64,000 nucleotides of DNA from Clostridia bacterium (GCA_017464305.1 JAFUDS010000017.1:1-64000); one strand, 5' to 3'; counted from the first letter of the stretch, positions 16,281-25,011 are shown. A program made the numbers and translations. The notes: generated by a model from the letters alone, not told the origin.

Positions 16281-17053
16281 AATACCATATTGACACCATC
16301 CCCATCTGGGACGCGGCGAAGCTGGAGGGGGAATGCCTCCTCTGCGCCCTGGAGCGGCGGACGGAGCTGGGGGAGGCGGAAAGATATCTGGGGGCCTCCG
16401 TCATGGAGCCGGACACCCGCATCCAGGTGAACTCCCGGGGCTTTTGCCGGAAGCATCACGCCATGCTCTTCACCATGAGCAATCGGCTGGGGCATGCCCT
16501 GATGCTGGAAAGCCACATGATCGAGAACCGGGAGCGGCTGGAGAAAAGCTGGAAGGCCTTGGAAAAGGCGGGGCAGGCATTGGCCAGCGCTGGGCTGGGG
16601 GATAAGATCAACGGCAAGGCCCGCAGTGCCAAGGAAGCGGTGGTCCAGGAGGCGAAGAAGATCCAGGAGATGGCCGGGACCTGCGTCATGTGCGACACGA
16701 TAAACGACAACATGCTGCGCTATCTGCATACCTTCTTCCACCTGTACCAGAACGATGGCGAATTCCGGCGGAAGTTCCTCTCTGGCAAAGGGCTCTGCAT
16801 CCCCCACACGGGGCAGCTGCTGGAGGTAGCGGCGGAGGAGCTGAACACCAAGGAGCTGGGCGAGTTCGTTCAGGCCCTGGCCAAGATGGAAGGGGAGAAT
16901 CTGGACCGGATTCAGGAGGACATTTCCTGGTTCATCAAGAAATTCGATTACCGATTCGAAAAAGAGGACTGGAAAAACAGCAAGGACGCGGTGGAGCGGA
17001 CGGTGAACAAGACCCGAGGCTGGTGCGTCGGGAAAGAGCCCAATGAAACATAA
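16277..17053 (+). CDS. DUF6062 family protein, Cys-rich, function unknown
   Basis: 258 residues, start overlapping the deaminase stop. The N-terminus MKYHIDTIPIWDAAKLEGEC and paired cysteines (GECLLCALE, FCRKHHAML, TCVMCDTIND, LCIPHTGQLL) match my memory of DUF6062. The repeated C-x2-C ... C-x2-H pattern suggests two zinc sites. The middle is helical and charged. No signal peptide or membrane segment. It is coupled to a nucleotide-metabolism gene, but no activity is known for the family. Confidence 0.75.
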   Translation: MKYHIDTIPIWDAAKLEGECLLCALERRTELGEAERYLGASVMEPDTRIQVNSRGFCRKHHAMLFTMSNRLGHALMLESHMIENRERLEKSWKALEKAGQALASAGLGDKINGKARSAKEAVVQEAKKIQEMAGTCVMCDTINDNMLRYLHTFFHLYQNDGEFRRKFLSGKGLCIPHTGQLLEVAAEELNTKELGEFVQALAKMEGENLDRIQEDISWFIKKFDYRFEKEDWKNSKDAVERTVNKTRGWCVGKEPNET

Positions 17054-17128
17054 TCCGGAGCCCGGCGGGGGGAGATCCTTTCGCCCGCCGGGTCCGACGC
17101 GATAATACGTTTGGAGGAGACGGGGAAC

Positions 17129-17497
17129 ATGACCATCGGAGAAGTGAAAGACATTCTGGAAGCAAAGGTGCTGATTGGCGGGGAGCGGATGGACGAGCCG
17201 GTGGACACGGCCTGCGGGTCCGACCTGATGAGCGATGTGCTGGCCTTCGTGAAGGACAAGACGGTGCTGATTACCGGGCTCATCAATCCCCATGTGGTCC
17301 GCACCAGCGAGATGCTGGACATTACCTGCATCGTATTCTCCCGGGGAAAGCTGCCCAGCGAGGAGATCCTGGAGGAAGCGGAGGAAAGCGGCATCACAGT
17401 GCTGAGCACGGAGATGACCACCTATACCGCCTGCGGCGAGCTGTATGTGCACGGGCTGCCGGGCACCAAGAAGCGCGCGGGCGCGGAGGGAGCGTGA
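17129..17497 (+). CDS. DRTGG-domain protein
   Basis: 122 residues. The start at 17129 follows GGAGGAG. MTIGEVKDILEAKVLIGGE and the SDLMSDVLAFVKDKTVLITG core are typical of DRTGG (CBS-adjacent) regulatory domains found beside [FeFe]-hydrogenase genes in Clostridia. First gene of a five-gene unit (DRTGG, ATPase, hydrogenase-like, DRTGG, PHP). Probably binds a ligand or partner; no catalytic residues are apparent. Confidence 0.75.
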   Translation: MTIGEVKDILEAKVLIGGERMDEPVDTACGSDLMSDVLAFVKDKTVLITGLINPHVVRTSEMLDITCIVFSRGKLPSEEILEEAEESGITVLSTEMTTYTACGELYVHGLPGTKKRAGAEGA

Positions 17498-17501
17498 GAA
17501 C

Positions 17502-17927
17502 ATGGGCGTGCTGATCGAAAAGACATTCCCGGTGGAGGCTGGCGCCTATGAAACGGCAGGGGAGGCGTCCACCACCATTAAGCGGACGCTGAAGCAGCTG
17601 GGCGTTGGGGCGGAGGTACTGCGGCATGTCAGCGTCGCCTGCTACGAGGTGGAGCTGAACCTGGTGATCCACTCCCTGGGCGGCGAGCTGATTTTGCAGG
17701 TGGAGCCGGAGAAGGTGACCCTGATCTCCAAGGATGTAGGGCCCGGTATTCCGGACATCGAAAAAGCCATGACGGAGGGATACTCCACAGCCAATGAGGA
17801 GGCCCGGACCCTGGGCTTTGGCGCTGGCATGGGCCTGCCCAACATGAAGCGGAACGCCACGGAGTTCGACATCCAGAGCGAAGTGGGCGTCGGAACCACG
17901 ATTACCATGAGTTTTGCACTGAAATAA
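17502..17927 (+). CDS. RsbW-like ATP-binding protein (serine kinase / anti-sigma type)
   Basis: 141 residues. The start at 17502 follows GGAG and lies four bases after the previous stop. GHKL ATPase boxes are visible: N-box EVELNLVIHS, G1 box DVGPGIPDI, G2 box GFGAGMGLPNM, then GVGTTITM. There is no histidine-kinase dimerisation domain, so it belongs with anti-sigma-factor/serine-kinase ATPases. In this gene order it probably passes the redox state sensed by the next protein; that is inferred from operon context. Confidence 0.8.
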   Translation: MGVLIEKTFPVEAGAYETAGEASTTIKRTLKQLGVGAEVLRHVSVACYEVELNLVIHSLGGELILQVEPEKVTLISKDVGPGIPDIEKAMTEGYSTANEEARTLGFGAGMGLPNMKRNATEFDIQSEVGVGTTITMSFALK

Positions 17928-17937
17928 GGTGTGATAG

Positions 17938-19230
17938 ATGGAACAGAAGAGATTTCATTCGGTGCGGCTGGAACGGGACAAATGCCGCGCCTGTACCAAT
18001 TGCCTGAAGCGATGTCCCACGGAAGCCATCCGGGTTCGGGGCGGCAGCGCCCACATTATCGACGAGCGCTGCATTGACTGCGGAGAATGCATCCGGGTGT
18101 GTGATTATCACGCCAAGGTGGCGGTGACGGATCCCCTGAGCGTCATCGAGGGATGGAAGTACAAGATCGCCCTGCCAGCCCCCAGCCTCTACGGACAGTT
18201 CAAGAATCTGCAGCACATTTCCCAGCTGCTGGCCGCCCTAAAGGAACTGGGGTTTGACGATGTGTTCGAGGTGGCCCGTGGCGCGGATGTGGTCAGCCGG
18301 GCCATTCGAGAACGGCTGAAGAAGCCGGACCTGCCCCGGCCGGTGATTTCTTCCGCCTGCCCGGCCATTGTTCGACTGATCCAGGTTCGCTTTCCGGACC
18401 TGATCGACCACATCGTGGACATCCGCCAGCCCATGGAGGTGGCGGCCATGATCGCCAAGAAGGAATTCGCCCGGAAGCATCAGGTGGAGGAAAAGGAAAT
18501 TGGCTGCTTTTTCCTGACCCCCTGCCCGGCGAAGATGACGGCCATTCAAAACCCAATCGGCCACGAGAAAAGTGCCGTGGATGGTGCTATCAGCGTCATG
18601 GATATCTACGGTCCCCTCAGCGCCGCGCTGCGGAAAGCGCCGGTGGTGGAGGAGCTGCAAACCTCCTCGGATTTCGGAGTGGGCTGGGCCCGCAGCGGCG
18701 GGGAATGCGACGCAGTGTGCCCGACGGAGAGCATGGCGGTGGACGGCATCGCCAACTGCATCCGCGTGCTGGAGGAAATTGAAGATAATCGGCTGAATGG
18801 GCTGGAATTCTTCGAGGGCGCCGCCTGCACGGGAGGCTGCGTCGGCGGGCCGCTGAATTTCGAAAACACCTACGTGGCCCGGAACTGGATTCGCCGGCTG
18901 GTGGATATCCGGAACGCGGAGCTGAACGTAGAGGCGGGCATGATGACCAAGTACAACCTGTACGACAGCCGCCGTATCCTGCCGAATTCCGCCATGAAGC
19001 TGGATGACGACCTGGTAGAAGCCATGCGGAAGATGGAGCGGATTGAGGAAATCTACGCCACCCTGCCGGGATACGACTGCGGCAGCTGCGGCAGCCCCAC
19101 CTGCCGGACCTTCGCGGAGGATATCGTCCAGGGCAACGCCCGGGAGATGGATTGCATTCATCGCATGAAGGATCAGCTGCGGGTCATGGCCCAACAGATG
19201 GTGGATATTGCGGAAACAACAAGAGAGTAA
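17938..19230 (+). CDS. [FeFe]-hydrogenase-like protein, probable redox/H2 sensor
   Basis: 430 residues. Two [4Fe-4S] ferredoxin motifs (Cys 16/19/22/26 and 45/48/51/55) precede a hydrogenase large-subunit core. The four H-cluster ligands appear kept: Cys141 in SSACPAI, Cys196 in TPCPAKM, Cys297 and Cys301 in ACTGGCVGG. The Cys that relays protons in catalytic enzymes (first Cys of TSCCP) is Ala140 here, as reported for sensory hydrogenase HydS. The C-terminus adds another Fe-S domain (Cys 381, 384, 389, 406). No HydB/HydC-like partner is near, only regulatory-type proteins. It is therefore called a sensor rather than a bulk H2 producer. Confidence 0.85.
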   Translation: MEQKRFHSVRLERDKCRACTNCLKRCPTEAIRVRGGSAHIIDERCIDCGECIRVCDYHAKVAVTDPLSVIEGWKYKIALPAPSLYGQFKNLQHISQLLAALKELGFDDVFEVARGADVVSRAIRERLKKPDLPRPVISSACPAIVRLIQVRFPDLIDHIVDIRQPMEVAAMIAKKEFARKHQVEEKEIGCFFLTPCPAKMTAIQNPIGHEKSAVDGAISVMDIYGPLSAALRKAPVVEELQTSSDFGVGWARSGGECDAVCPTESMAVDGIANCIRVLEEIEDNRLNGLEFFEGAACTGGCVGGPLNFENTYVARNWIRRLVDIRNAELNVEAGMMTKYNLYDSRRILPNSAMKLDDDLVEAMRKMERIEEIYATLPGYDCGSCGSPTCRTFAEDIVQGNAREMDCIHRMKDQLRVMAQQMVDIAETTRE

Positions 19231-19244
19231 GGAGAAATACAACC

Positions 19245-19598
19245 ATGACTGTCAAAGAACTGATTGAACTGACCGGCGCGAAGGACATGACGCCGGACGC
19301 GCCGAAGGATACGGAAGTGACCTGTGGATACACCTGTGATTTGCTGAGCTGGGTTATGGCCCACGGGAAAGCGGGCATGGCCTGGATTACGGTGCAGACC
19401 CATATGAACGTCATCGCGGTGGCGAGCCTGATGGAGATGGCGGCAGTCATCATCCCGGAGGATATCGAGATGGAGGAGGCCACCCTGGCCAAGGCGAAGG
19501 ACGAGGATATCTGCGTCCTGCAGAGCAGCAAGACCGCCTATGAGCTGTGCGCCCTGATGGCGCAGGCCGGGCTGCCGGGGACGCCCCGGGAGGGATAA
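19245..19598 (+). CDS. Second DRTGG-domain protein of the hydrogenase-like operon
   Basis: 117 residues, ATG at 19245 after TAAGGAG. MTVKELIELTGAKDMTP and CGYTCDLLSWVMAHGKAGMA resemble the first DRTGG protein at 17129, and both end with a short segment about a Cys/Ser-Thr choice. Likely a paralogous regulatory subunit. Its stop lies six bases before the PHP gene start. Confidence 0.72.
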   Translation: MTVKELIELTGAKDMTPDAPKDTEVTCGYTCDLLSWVMAHGKAGMAWITVQTHMNVIAVASLMEMAAVIIPEDIEMEEATLAKAKDEDICVLQSSKTAYELCALMAQAGLPGTPREG

Positions 19599-19603
19599 GG
19601 GCC

Positions 19604-20293
19604 ATGTGGGTGGATTTGCACATGCATTCCTGCCTCAGCCCCTGCGCGGACGATGACATGACGCCGGCCAACATCTGCGGCATGGCCCATCTGAAGGGCC
19701 TGGACGCCATCGCGGTGACGGACCATAACACGGGGCGAAATCTGCCCTATGTGAAGGAAGCAGCGGATTATTACGGGCTGATCTTTCTGCCAGGAATGGA
19801 AATTACCACCAAGGAAGAGGTGCACCTGCTGGGCTATTTCCGGGAGGTGGACGTGGCGGTGGAGGTGGGGGAAATCTTCTGCAACCACCTGCCGCCTATG
19901 AAGAACAAACCGGACTTTTTTGGCAATCAGCTGGTGATGAACACGGACGATGAGGTGCAGGACATCGAGGATCGGCTGCTGATCGGCGCCACGGACTTGA
20001 CCCTGCAGGAATGCACCGCCATCATCCGGGAGCATGGCGGGGCAGCGGTGCCGGCTCATATCAATCGGGGTCATGGGCTGCTGGTGAACCTGGGGCTTTT
20101 CCCGGAGGATGTGGATTTCCCTGTGGTGGAGGTGCGACCGGAATTGCCGGTAAACGAGAAGCTGATCGCGGGGAAGCGACGGCTCTGGTCCTCGGACGCC
20201 CACCATCTGGGAGATATCCTGGAGGCGGTCAGCGATTTGCCGGTGGATCGATTCAGCCTGGGTGGATTGTTTGACGCGGTGAGCGGAAAGTGA
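19604..20293 (+). CDS. PHP-domain phosphoesterase
   Basis: 229 residues. The ATG at 19604 gives the canonical start MWVDLHMHSCLSPCADDDMT. PHP metal ligands are visible: DLHMHS, TDHNTG, GMEITT, PAHINRGH and SSDAHHLG. The family includes trinuclear-metal phosphatases acting on nucleotides or histidinol phosphate; the substrate is unknown. Last gene of the hydrogenase-like unit, a conserved partner in Clostridia. Confidence 0.85.
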   Translation: MWVDLHMHSCLSPCADDDMTPANICGMAHLKGLDAIAVTDHNTGRNLPYVKEAADYYGLIFLPGMEITTKEEVHLLGYFREVDVAVEVGEIFCNHLPPMKNKPDFFGNQLVMNTDDEVQDIEDRLLIGATDLTLQECTAIIREHGGAAVPAHINRGHGLLVNLGLFPEDVDFPVVEVRPELPVNEKLIAGKRRLWSSDAHHLGDILEAVSDLPVDRFSLGGLFDAVSGK

Positions 20294-20331
20294 TAAGATA
20301 ATCAATCGGGTAAACCAAGGAGGAATGTGGA

Positions 20332-21204
20332 TTGCAGAGTATGACGGGCTGCGGCAGCGGCCGGGCCAGCCGGGAGGGCTGGGAGGTAACGGCGGATCTG
20401 AAAACGGTGAATCACCGGTTTCTGGACATCAGCCTGCGGCTGCCGCGGAATCTGAATTTTTTAGAGCAAGTGACGCGGGAAAAGCTTTCCAGCGGCTTGA
20501 AGCGGGGGCATGTGGACGTCTTTCTCAACGTGCGGAACACGGAGGAGGGTGCCCAGGAGGTGCAGACGGATCTGCACCTGGCCCGGGGATACATGCAGGC
20601 CGCGAAGCAGATCGGCGAGGCCATGGAAAGCGGCCAGCGCCTGGAGCTGCGGGATCTGATGGCCCTGGAAGGGGTGGTCACCCTGTCGGAGCGGGAGATG
20701 GATCAGGACATCGTTCAAAGCCTCTGCGGCGAAGCCCTGGAGGAAGCCATCGACCAGCTGACCGCTATGCGGGCCCGGGAAGGGGAGCACCTGCGGGAGG
20801 ATCTGCGGGTTCATCTGGCCGCTGCGGCGGAGCTGCGGGAACGGATCTTGGAGCGGGCGCCCCTGGTGGTTTCGGAATATAAGACCAAGCTGGAGGCCCG
20901 GCTGGCTCAGTTGGGTGCCAATGGGGTGGATCCCCAGCGGCTGGCCCAGGAGGTAGCCCTGATGGCGGATCGATGTGCCATCGACGAGGAGCTTTCCCGG
21001 CTGGAGAGCCATCTGCGCCAGATGAATCAATACCTGGACACGGAAGGCGAAATCGGCAAGAAGATGGATTTCCTCATTCAGGAGATGAACCGGGAGGCCA
21101 ACACCATCGGCTCCAAGGCCCAGGACGCGGAGATCGCCCAGCGAGTGGTGGATCTGAAGAGCGAAATCGAGAAACTGCGGGAACAGATTCAGAACGTGGA
21201 GTAA
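20332..21204 (+). CDS. yicC: YicC family endoribonuclease
   Basis: 290 residues. The TTG start at 20332 is set by AAGGAGG eight bases upstream and gives the family start MQSMTGCGSG. The N-terminal YicC domain (KTVNHRFLDISLRLPRNL) and C-terminal DUF1732 domain (MDFLIQEMNREANTIGSKA, conserved end) are complete. YicC-type proteins are endoribonucleases taking part in RNA turnover. It heads the yicC-remA-gmk-rpoZ-coaBC cluster common in Firmicutes. Confidence 0.93.
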   Translation: MQSMTGCGSGRASREGWEVTADLKTVNHRFLDISLRLPRNLNFLEQVTREKLSSGLKRGHVDVFLNVRNTEEGAQEVQTDLHLARGYMQAAKQIGEAMESGQRLELRDLMALEGVVTLSEREMDQDIVQSLCGEALEEAIDQLTAMRAREGEHLREDLRVHLAAAAELRERILERAPLVVSEYKTKLEARLAQLGANGVDPQRLAQEVALMADRCAIDEELSRLESHLRQMNQYLDTEGEIGKKMDFLIQEMNREANTIGSKAQDAEIAQRVVDLKSEIEKLREQIQNVE

Positions 21205-21207
21205 GGC

Positions 21208-21462
21208 ATGCATCTGGTAAATATTGGATACGGGAATTTGGCCCAGGCGGAGCGGATCATCTCCGTGGTGGCCCCGGAGGCGGCCCCCATCCGGCGGATG
21301 GTTCAGGATGCCCGGGACCGGGGCGAGGTGATCGACGCTACCTGCGGCCACAAGACCAAGGCGGTGCTGGTGATGGATTCCGGTCATCTGGTGCTGTCCC
21401 CCCTGCTGCCGGAGACCATTGCCGGAAGAACAAACCCTCGAAAGGAGCTTTCACAGGCATGA
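21208..21462 (+). CDS. remA: RemA-like DNA-binding regulator
   Basis: 84 residues. The pattern LVNIGYGNLAQAERIISVV, then DATCGHKTKAVLVMDSGH, is that of RemA (formerly DUF370). RemA activates matrix and osmoprotection genes in Bacillus and forms DNA-wrapping oligomers. Three bases after yicC; its stop overlaps the gmk start by ATGA. Confidence 0.92.
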   Translation: MHLVNIGYGNLAQAERIISVVAPEAAPIRRMVQDARDRGEVIDATCGHKTKAVLVMDSGHLVLSPLLPETIAGRTNPRKELSQA

Positions 21463-22064
21463 AGGAAGTCAGGAAAGGAATGCTGCTGGTGATTTCCGGG
21501 CCTTCGGGCGCGGGAAAGGGAACCCTGGTGGATAAGCTGTTGAACAAGGATCCCAGCTTCTGTTTCTCCGTCAGCGTGACAACGCGGGGGAAGCGAAAAA
21601 ATGAAATCGAGGATGTGCATTATCACTTTATTTCTGAGGAAGAATATGATAAACTGCTGGCGGAGGATGCTTTCCTGGAGCATGCCAGCGTCCACAACCA
21701 TCGCTATGGCACGCTGAAAAGCGAGGTCTATGAGCGGATGGAGCGGGGGCAGAACGTGCTGCTGGATATTGACCCCCAGGGGGCCCGCACGGTGATGGAG
21801 AAGGAGCCCAACTGTGTCAGCGTGTTCATTCTTCCCCCCAGCTATGCCGAGCTGAAGGTTCGGTTGCACACCCGGAACACGGAGCAGCCGGAGGAGATTC
21901 AGCGCCGGCTGAACAACGCCCGGGGAGAGATCGCTCAGATGAACCGGTATCGGTATCTGATCGTCAACGACGATCTGGATCTGGCCTATGATCAGCTGGC
22001 TGCCATCGTCCGGGCGGAGAAGCAAAATTCTGTCCGCTACTTCCCGGAGATCGAGGAAAGCTAG
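21459..22064 (+). CDS. gmk: Guanylate kinase
   Basis: 201 residues. Start at 21459 overlaps the remA stop and follows AAAGGAG. P-loop SGPSGAGKGTL, GMP-binding TTRGKRKNEIEDVHYHF, DIDPQGA, and RRLNNARGEI near the end are all standard. Converts GMP and ATP to GDP and ADP. Length matches the family. Confidence 0.96.
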   Translation: MKEVRKGMLLVISGPSGAGKGTLVDKLLNKDPSFCFSVSVTTRGKRKNEIEDVHYHFISEEEYDKLLAEDAFLEHASVHNHRYGTLKSEVYERMERGQNVLLDIDPQGARTVMEKEPNCVSVFILPPSYAELKVRLHTRNTEQPEEIQRRLNNARGEIAQMNRYRYLIVNDDLDLAYDQLAAIVRAEKQNSVRYFPEIEES

Positions 22065-22136
22065 GAGAGAAAAGGGCCCTGGAGCGAAACATCCCTTCGC
22101 ATACATGGTGCACTAATACTTAGGAGGAAACCGAAG

Positions 22137-22346
22137 ATGTCCATTGTAGACCCGAATGTACTGGAGCTTTTGAACCACACCGACAGCCGCTACACCCTGG
22201 TGGTAGAAGCCAGCAAGCGCGCCCGGGAGATCGTCAGCGGATCCGTTCCCGCCATCAACGCGGAAGGGATGAAGCCTTTGAAGGCTGCCGTGGAGGAAAT
22301 CAATCGCGGGCTGCTGAGCTACGATCGGCCAGTGGAAGAGGAGTAA
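22137..22346 (+). CDS. rpoZ: RNA polymerase omega subunit
   Basis: 69 residues with TAGGAGG before the ATG. SRYTLVVEASKRAREI is the omega signature and AVEEINRGLL the conserved second helix. Omega assists assembly of RNA polymerase. It lies between gmk and coaBC as in most Firmicutes; the coaBC ATG directly follows its stop. Confidence 0.93.
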   Translation: MSIVDPNVLELLNHTDSRYTLVVEASKRAREIVSGSVPAINAEGMKPLKAAVEEINRGLLSYDRPVEEE

Positions 22347-23555
22347 ATGAATATGGATCTGACCGGCAGAGAAATTGTGCTGGGCGTAACGGGAGGCATT
22401 GCCGCGTATAAAAGCGCGGACTTGGTCTCCCGTTTGCGGCATTTAGGCGCGAAGGTTAGCGTCATCATGACGAAAAACGCTACGGAATTTGTCGCACCCT
22501 TAACCTTTCAAACCTTGAGCGCTAACCAGGTGACGGTGGATACCTTCCAGGCCCCGGAATATTGGAATGTGGAGCATGTGGCTCTGGCCAAGCGGGCGGA
22601 GGTTTTTGTCATCGCGCCAGCCACGGCAAACATTCTGGCTAAGATGGCCCATGGCATCGCGGATGACATGCTGAGCACTACCGTGCTGGCCACGAAGGCC
22701 CCGGTTTTGGTGGCTCCGGCCATGAATACGGGCATGTGGACAGCGGAAGCCACCCAGGATAACGTGGCCCTGCTGCGCCGGCGGGGCGTTCACTTTGTGG
22801 GCCCGGGAAACGGCATCCTGGCCTGTGGAGACACGGGAGATGGGCGCATGAGCGAGCCTGTGGACATCGTGGCGGCCATCGATGGCATCCTGCACCCCCG
22901 GAGGGATCTGGCGGGGAAAAAGGTGCTGGTGACTGCGGGAGCCACCCGGGAACGGCTGGATCCCGTCCGCTTTTTAACCAATGATTCCAGCGGCAAGATG
23001 GGTTTTGCCCTGGTGGAGGCAGCCCGGGATCGGGGGGCGGAGGTCACCCTGGTGAAAGGTATCACCACCGCTGCAGTGCCGGAGGGAGTCCGGGTGTTGC
23101 CCATCGAAAGCACGGAGGATTTGCTTACAGTCATGGAGGCGGAAGCCCCTGCCCAGGACATCGTGATTCAGGCAGCGGCGCCGGCGGATTATCGTCCGGA
23201 GGAGGTTTCACCCCGGAAGATCAAGAAGCAGAAGGGCGAGGAATTCCTGCTGCGGTTGGTGGAAACCCCGGACGTGGCCAAGGCCATCGGGGCAAAAAAG
23301 CGGGAAGGGCAGATCTTTGTAGGCTTTGCAGCTGAGACAGATCATTTGATCGAGCACGCAGAAGCCAAGTTGGAGAAGAAGGGCCTGGACATGATCGTGG
23401 CTAACGATGTGACCCAGCCCGGAGCAGGCTTCGGGGTGGATACCAACATCGCCACCCTGATTACCCGGGAAGGAAAAAGAGAATGCCCCCTGCAAACCAA
23501 GCGGGAGCTGGCGGAAGAGATTCTGGATCAGGTGCTGAAGATGCAGAAACCATGA
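22347..23555 (+). CDS. coaBC: Bifunctional phosphopantothenoylcysteine decarboxylase/synthase
   Basis: 402 residues. The N-terminal CoaC flavoprotein has GVTGGIAAYKSADL, the substrate loop MNTGMW and ACGDTGDGRMSEP. The C-terminal CoaB has KVLVTAGATRERLDPVRFL and SSGKMGFALVEAA, with FVGFAAETD near the end. It makes 4'-phosphopantetheine for coenzyme A. Full length, no gaps seen. Confidence 0.95.
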   Translation: MNMDLTGREIVLGVTGGIAAYKSADLVSRLRHLGAKVSVIMTKNATEFVAPLTFQTLSANQVTVDTFQAPEYWNVEHVALAKRAEVFVIAPATANILAKMAHGIADDMLSTTVLATKAPVLVAPAMNTGMWTAEATQDNVALLRRRGVHFVGPGNGILACGDTGDGRMSEPVDIVAAIDGILHPRRDLAGKKVLVTAGATRERLDPVRFLTNDSSGKMGFALVEAARDRGAEVTLVKGITTAAVPEGVRVLPIESTEDLLTVMEAEAPAQDIVIQAAAPADYRPEEVSPRKIKKQKGEEFLLRLVETPDVAKAIGAKKREGQIFVGFAAETDHLIEHAEAKLEKKGLDMIVANDVTQPGAGFGVDTNIATLITREGKRECPLQTKRELAEEILDQVLKMQKP

Positions 23556-23596
23556 TGGGTTGCAGGAAGCGGATAAGCGTAGACACAAACTGCGTT

Positions 23597-23615
23597 TATA
23601 CTCAAATAGAGTATA
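23597..23615. promoter_or_regulatory. Inverted repeat upstream of the Uma2-like gene
   Basis: TATACTC (23597-23603) and GAGTATA (23609-23615) flank AAATA. No T-run follows, so it is more likely an operator or RNA hairpin than a terminator. Nothing further is assigned in the 141 bases between coaBC and the next gene. Confidence 0.4.
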
Positions 23616-23696
23616 GTTCTAAAACGAGTTGATGGATTTCAGCAGGCAAGAATAAGATTCGATGGGCCTTTGAAGGGGGAGAGGAGTCCATTCAAG

Positions 23697-24284
23697 ATGC
23701 AAGAGCATGAAGAATATATGAATGCTAAGAACAAGTATTCCGCCTCTGATGTTGCCAAGATGCATGAGCACGCTGAACTGATTGATGGCTTTCTGGTGAT
23801 CGAAGATCGAACTACCGTTACTCATAGTCGGCTGGTTACGGCGGTGGCCGCGGCGCTGCGGGAATATATCGCAGCGAAAGGCGGGTCTTGCGAAGTGTTC
23901 ACGGAAAATGTGGCTCTGTTCTGTAATGAACTGACAGACCATGAAAGGGATTTCTACCTTCCGGATGTGATGGCCGTTTGCGATCCCAATGGTGTGGATG
24001 ATCGAGGCGTGCATGTCGCGCCCCGCTTTGTGGCGGAGGTCACCTCAGAAAGCACCCGTCGGCATGATTATGGAGAGAAGATGCTGACATACCGAAACAT
24101 CGGTGTGGAAGAATACTGGGTGATCGATCCTCAACGCAACTGTGTTACTACCTATCTGCTGTCCAAGCAATACGCGCCGGAAGTGTACCTGTATCCTGAC
24201 GCTGTGACGTCCGAGGTATATCCTGAACTAAAAATAGATTTTCGGTCATTTTGGAAACAGGAAACGAAGAGCATGAGGTCATAA
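23697..24284 (+). CDS. Uma2 family protein (PD-(D/E)XK nuclease fold)
   Basis: 195 residues. The ATG at 23697 follows a purine-rich GGGGGAGAGGAG. Uma2/DUF820 features: early acidic residue ELIDGFLVIED, THSRLVTAVAAALREYI, the catalytic Asp segment DFYLPDVMAV, RFVAEVTSEST, and YRNIGVEEYWVIDPQ. The fold resembles restriction endonucleases but natural substrates are unknown. Often present in many copies in genomes, with hints of mobile behaviour. A single-gene unit. Confidence 0.88.
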   Translation: MQEHEEYMNAKNKYSASDVAKMHEHAELIDGFLVIEDRTTVTHSRLVTAVAAALREYIAAKGGSCEVFTENVALFCNELTDHERDFYLPDVMAVCDPNGVDDRGVHVAPRFVAEVTSESTRRHDYGEKMLTYRNIGVEEYWVIDPQRNCVTTYLLSKQYAPEVYLYPDAVTSEVYPELKIDFRSFWKQETKSMRS

Positions 24285-24300
24285 AGCGGTTTCGTCAATC

Positions 24301-24331
24301 AAAAAGCCTTGGAAATCATGATTTCCAAGGC
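24301..24331 (-). terminator. Terminator of tRNA-Leu (minus strand)
   Basis: Perfect 26-base palindrome (GCCTTGGAAATC arm) from 24306 to 24331; on the minus strand it is followed by five T residues. Confidence 0.9.
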
Positions 24332-24333
24332 AG

Positions 24334-24416
24334 TGCGGATGGCGGGACTCGAACCCGCACGGCTGTTAGGCCAGGGGATTTTAAGTCCCCGGTGTCTGCC
24401 ATTCCACCACATCCGC
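24334..24416 (-). tRNA. tRNA-Leu (anticodon TAA)
   Basis: Minus strand: acceptor GCGGATG with its 3' partner, D-arm with GGTGGAATGGCAGAC, anticodon stem GGGGA/TCCCC around CTTAAAA (anticodon TAA), long variable arm, T-loop GTTCGAG. CCA is not encoded. Confidence 0.96.
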
Positions 24417-24428
24417 TCGACGAGGGTT

Positions 24429-24457
24429 AGTATATCACTTTGACAAACGATGCGCAA
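24429..24457 (-). promoter_or_regulatory. Promoter of tRNA-Leu
   Basis: Minus strand TTGCGC (24457-24452), 17-base spacer, TATACT (24434-24429), 13 bases before the tRNA. Confidence 0.65.
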
Positions 24458-24551
24458 GGGCTCAATTTTTCGAGATTGCTTGGGTGTGCGGTTTGCCATG
24501 GGCCCATAGAGAAAAACTTTTGCCAGACATAGGGAAAATTTTTCACCAGAC

Positions 24552-24580
24552 TGTACAAACGCGAAAAGGTATGTTATAAT
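24552..24580 (+). promoter_or_regulatory. Promoter of the zinc-ribbon gene, with long leader
   Basis: TGTACA (24552-24557), 17-base spacer, TATAAT (24575-24580). The start codon is about 140 bases away, so the transcript has a long leader of unknown function. Confidence 0.65.
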
Positions 24581-24723
24581 TTAAACGTACCCCAGCACTG
24601 GTCCACTACTGGAAACGCTTCCCTCATGGTTGTTCACCCAACGCCATCGTATGGAAAGAGCTCAGTTCAAAGTCCAATGGCGCGGGTCGAATAACATTTT
24701 TAATCAGGGAGGATTTGATTACC

Positions 24724-25011
24724 ATGTACGAGGACAAGACTCTGACCTGCCGTGACTGCGGCAACGAATTCGTTTTCTCTGCCAGCGAGCAGGCTTTCTT
24801 CGCGGAGAAGGGCTTCCAGAATGAGCCCAGCCGCTGCCCCGCTTGCCGCGCCGCCCGCCGCGCTCAGAACGGCGGCAATGGCCCCCGGCAGATGTTCGAA
24901 GTCATCTGCGATGGCTGCGGAAAGACCACGCAGGTGCCCTTCCAGCCCCGGGGAGATCGGCCCGTGTACTGCCGTGAGTGCTTCGAAGCCCAGCGTCAGG
25001 ATCGGTATTGA
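24724..25011 (+). CDS. Zinc-ribbon / CxxC-repeat protein
   Basis: 95 residues. ATG at 24724 after GGGAGG. Two zinc sites: CRDCGNEF ... CPACRAARR (first), and CDGCGK ... CRECFE (second), the C-x2-C-x17-C-x2-C layout of short bacterial zinc-ribbon proteins. A helix after the first Cys pair reads SASEQAFFAEKGF. Strong promoter, long leader and a terminator suggest a highly expressed single gene. The role is unknown; similar proteins are abundant in Clostridia. Confidence 0.8.
   Translation: MYEDKTLTCRDCGNEFVFSASEQAFFAEKGFQNEPSRCPACRAARRAQNGGNGPRQMFEVICDGCGKTTQVPFQPRGDRPVYCRECFEAQRQDRY

Noticed and set aside
16184-17503. 439-residue minus-strand ORF
   Set aside because: Opposite two well supported plus-strand genes with ribosome sites; no motifs of its own.
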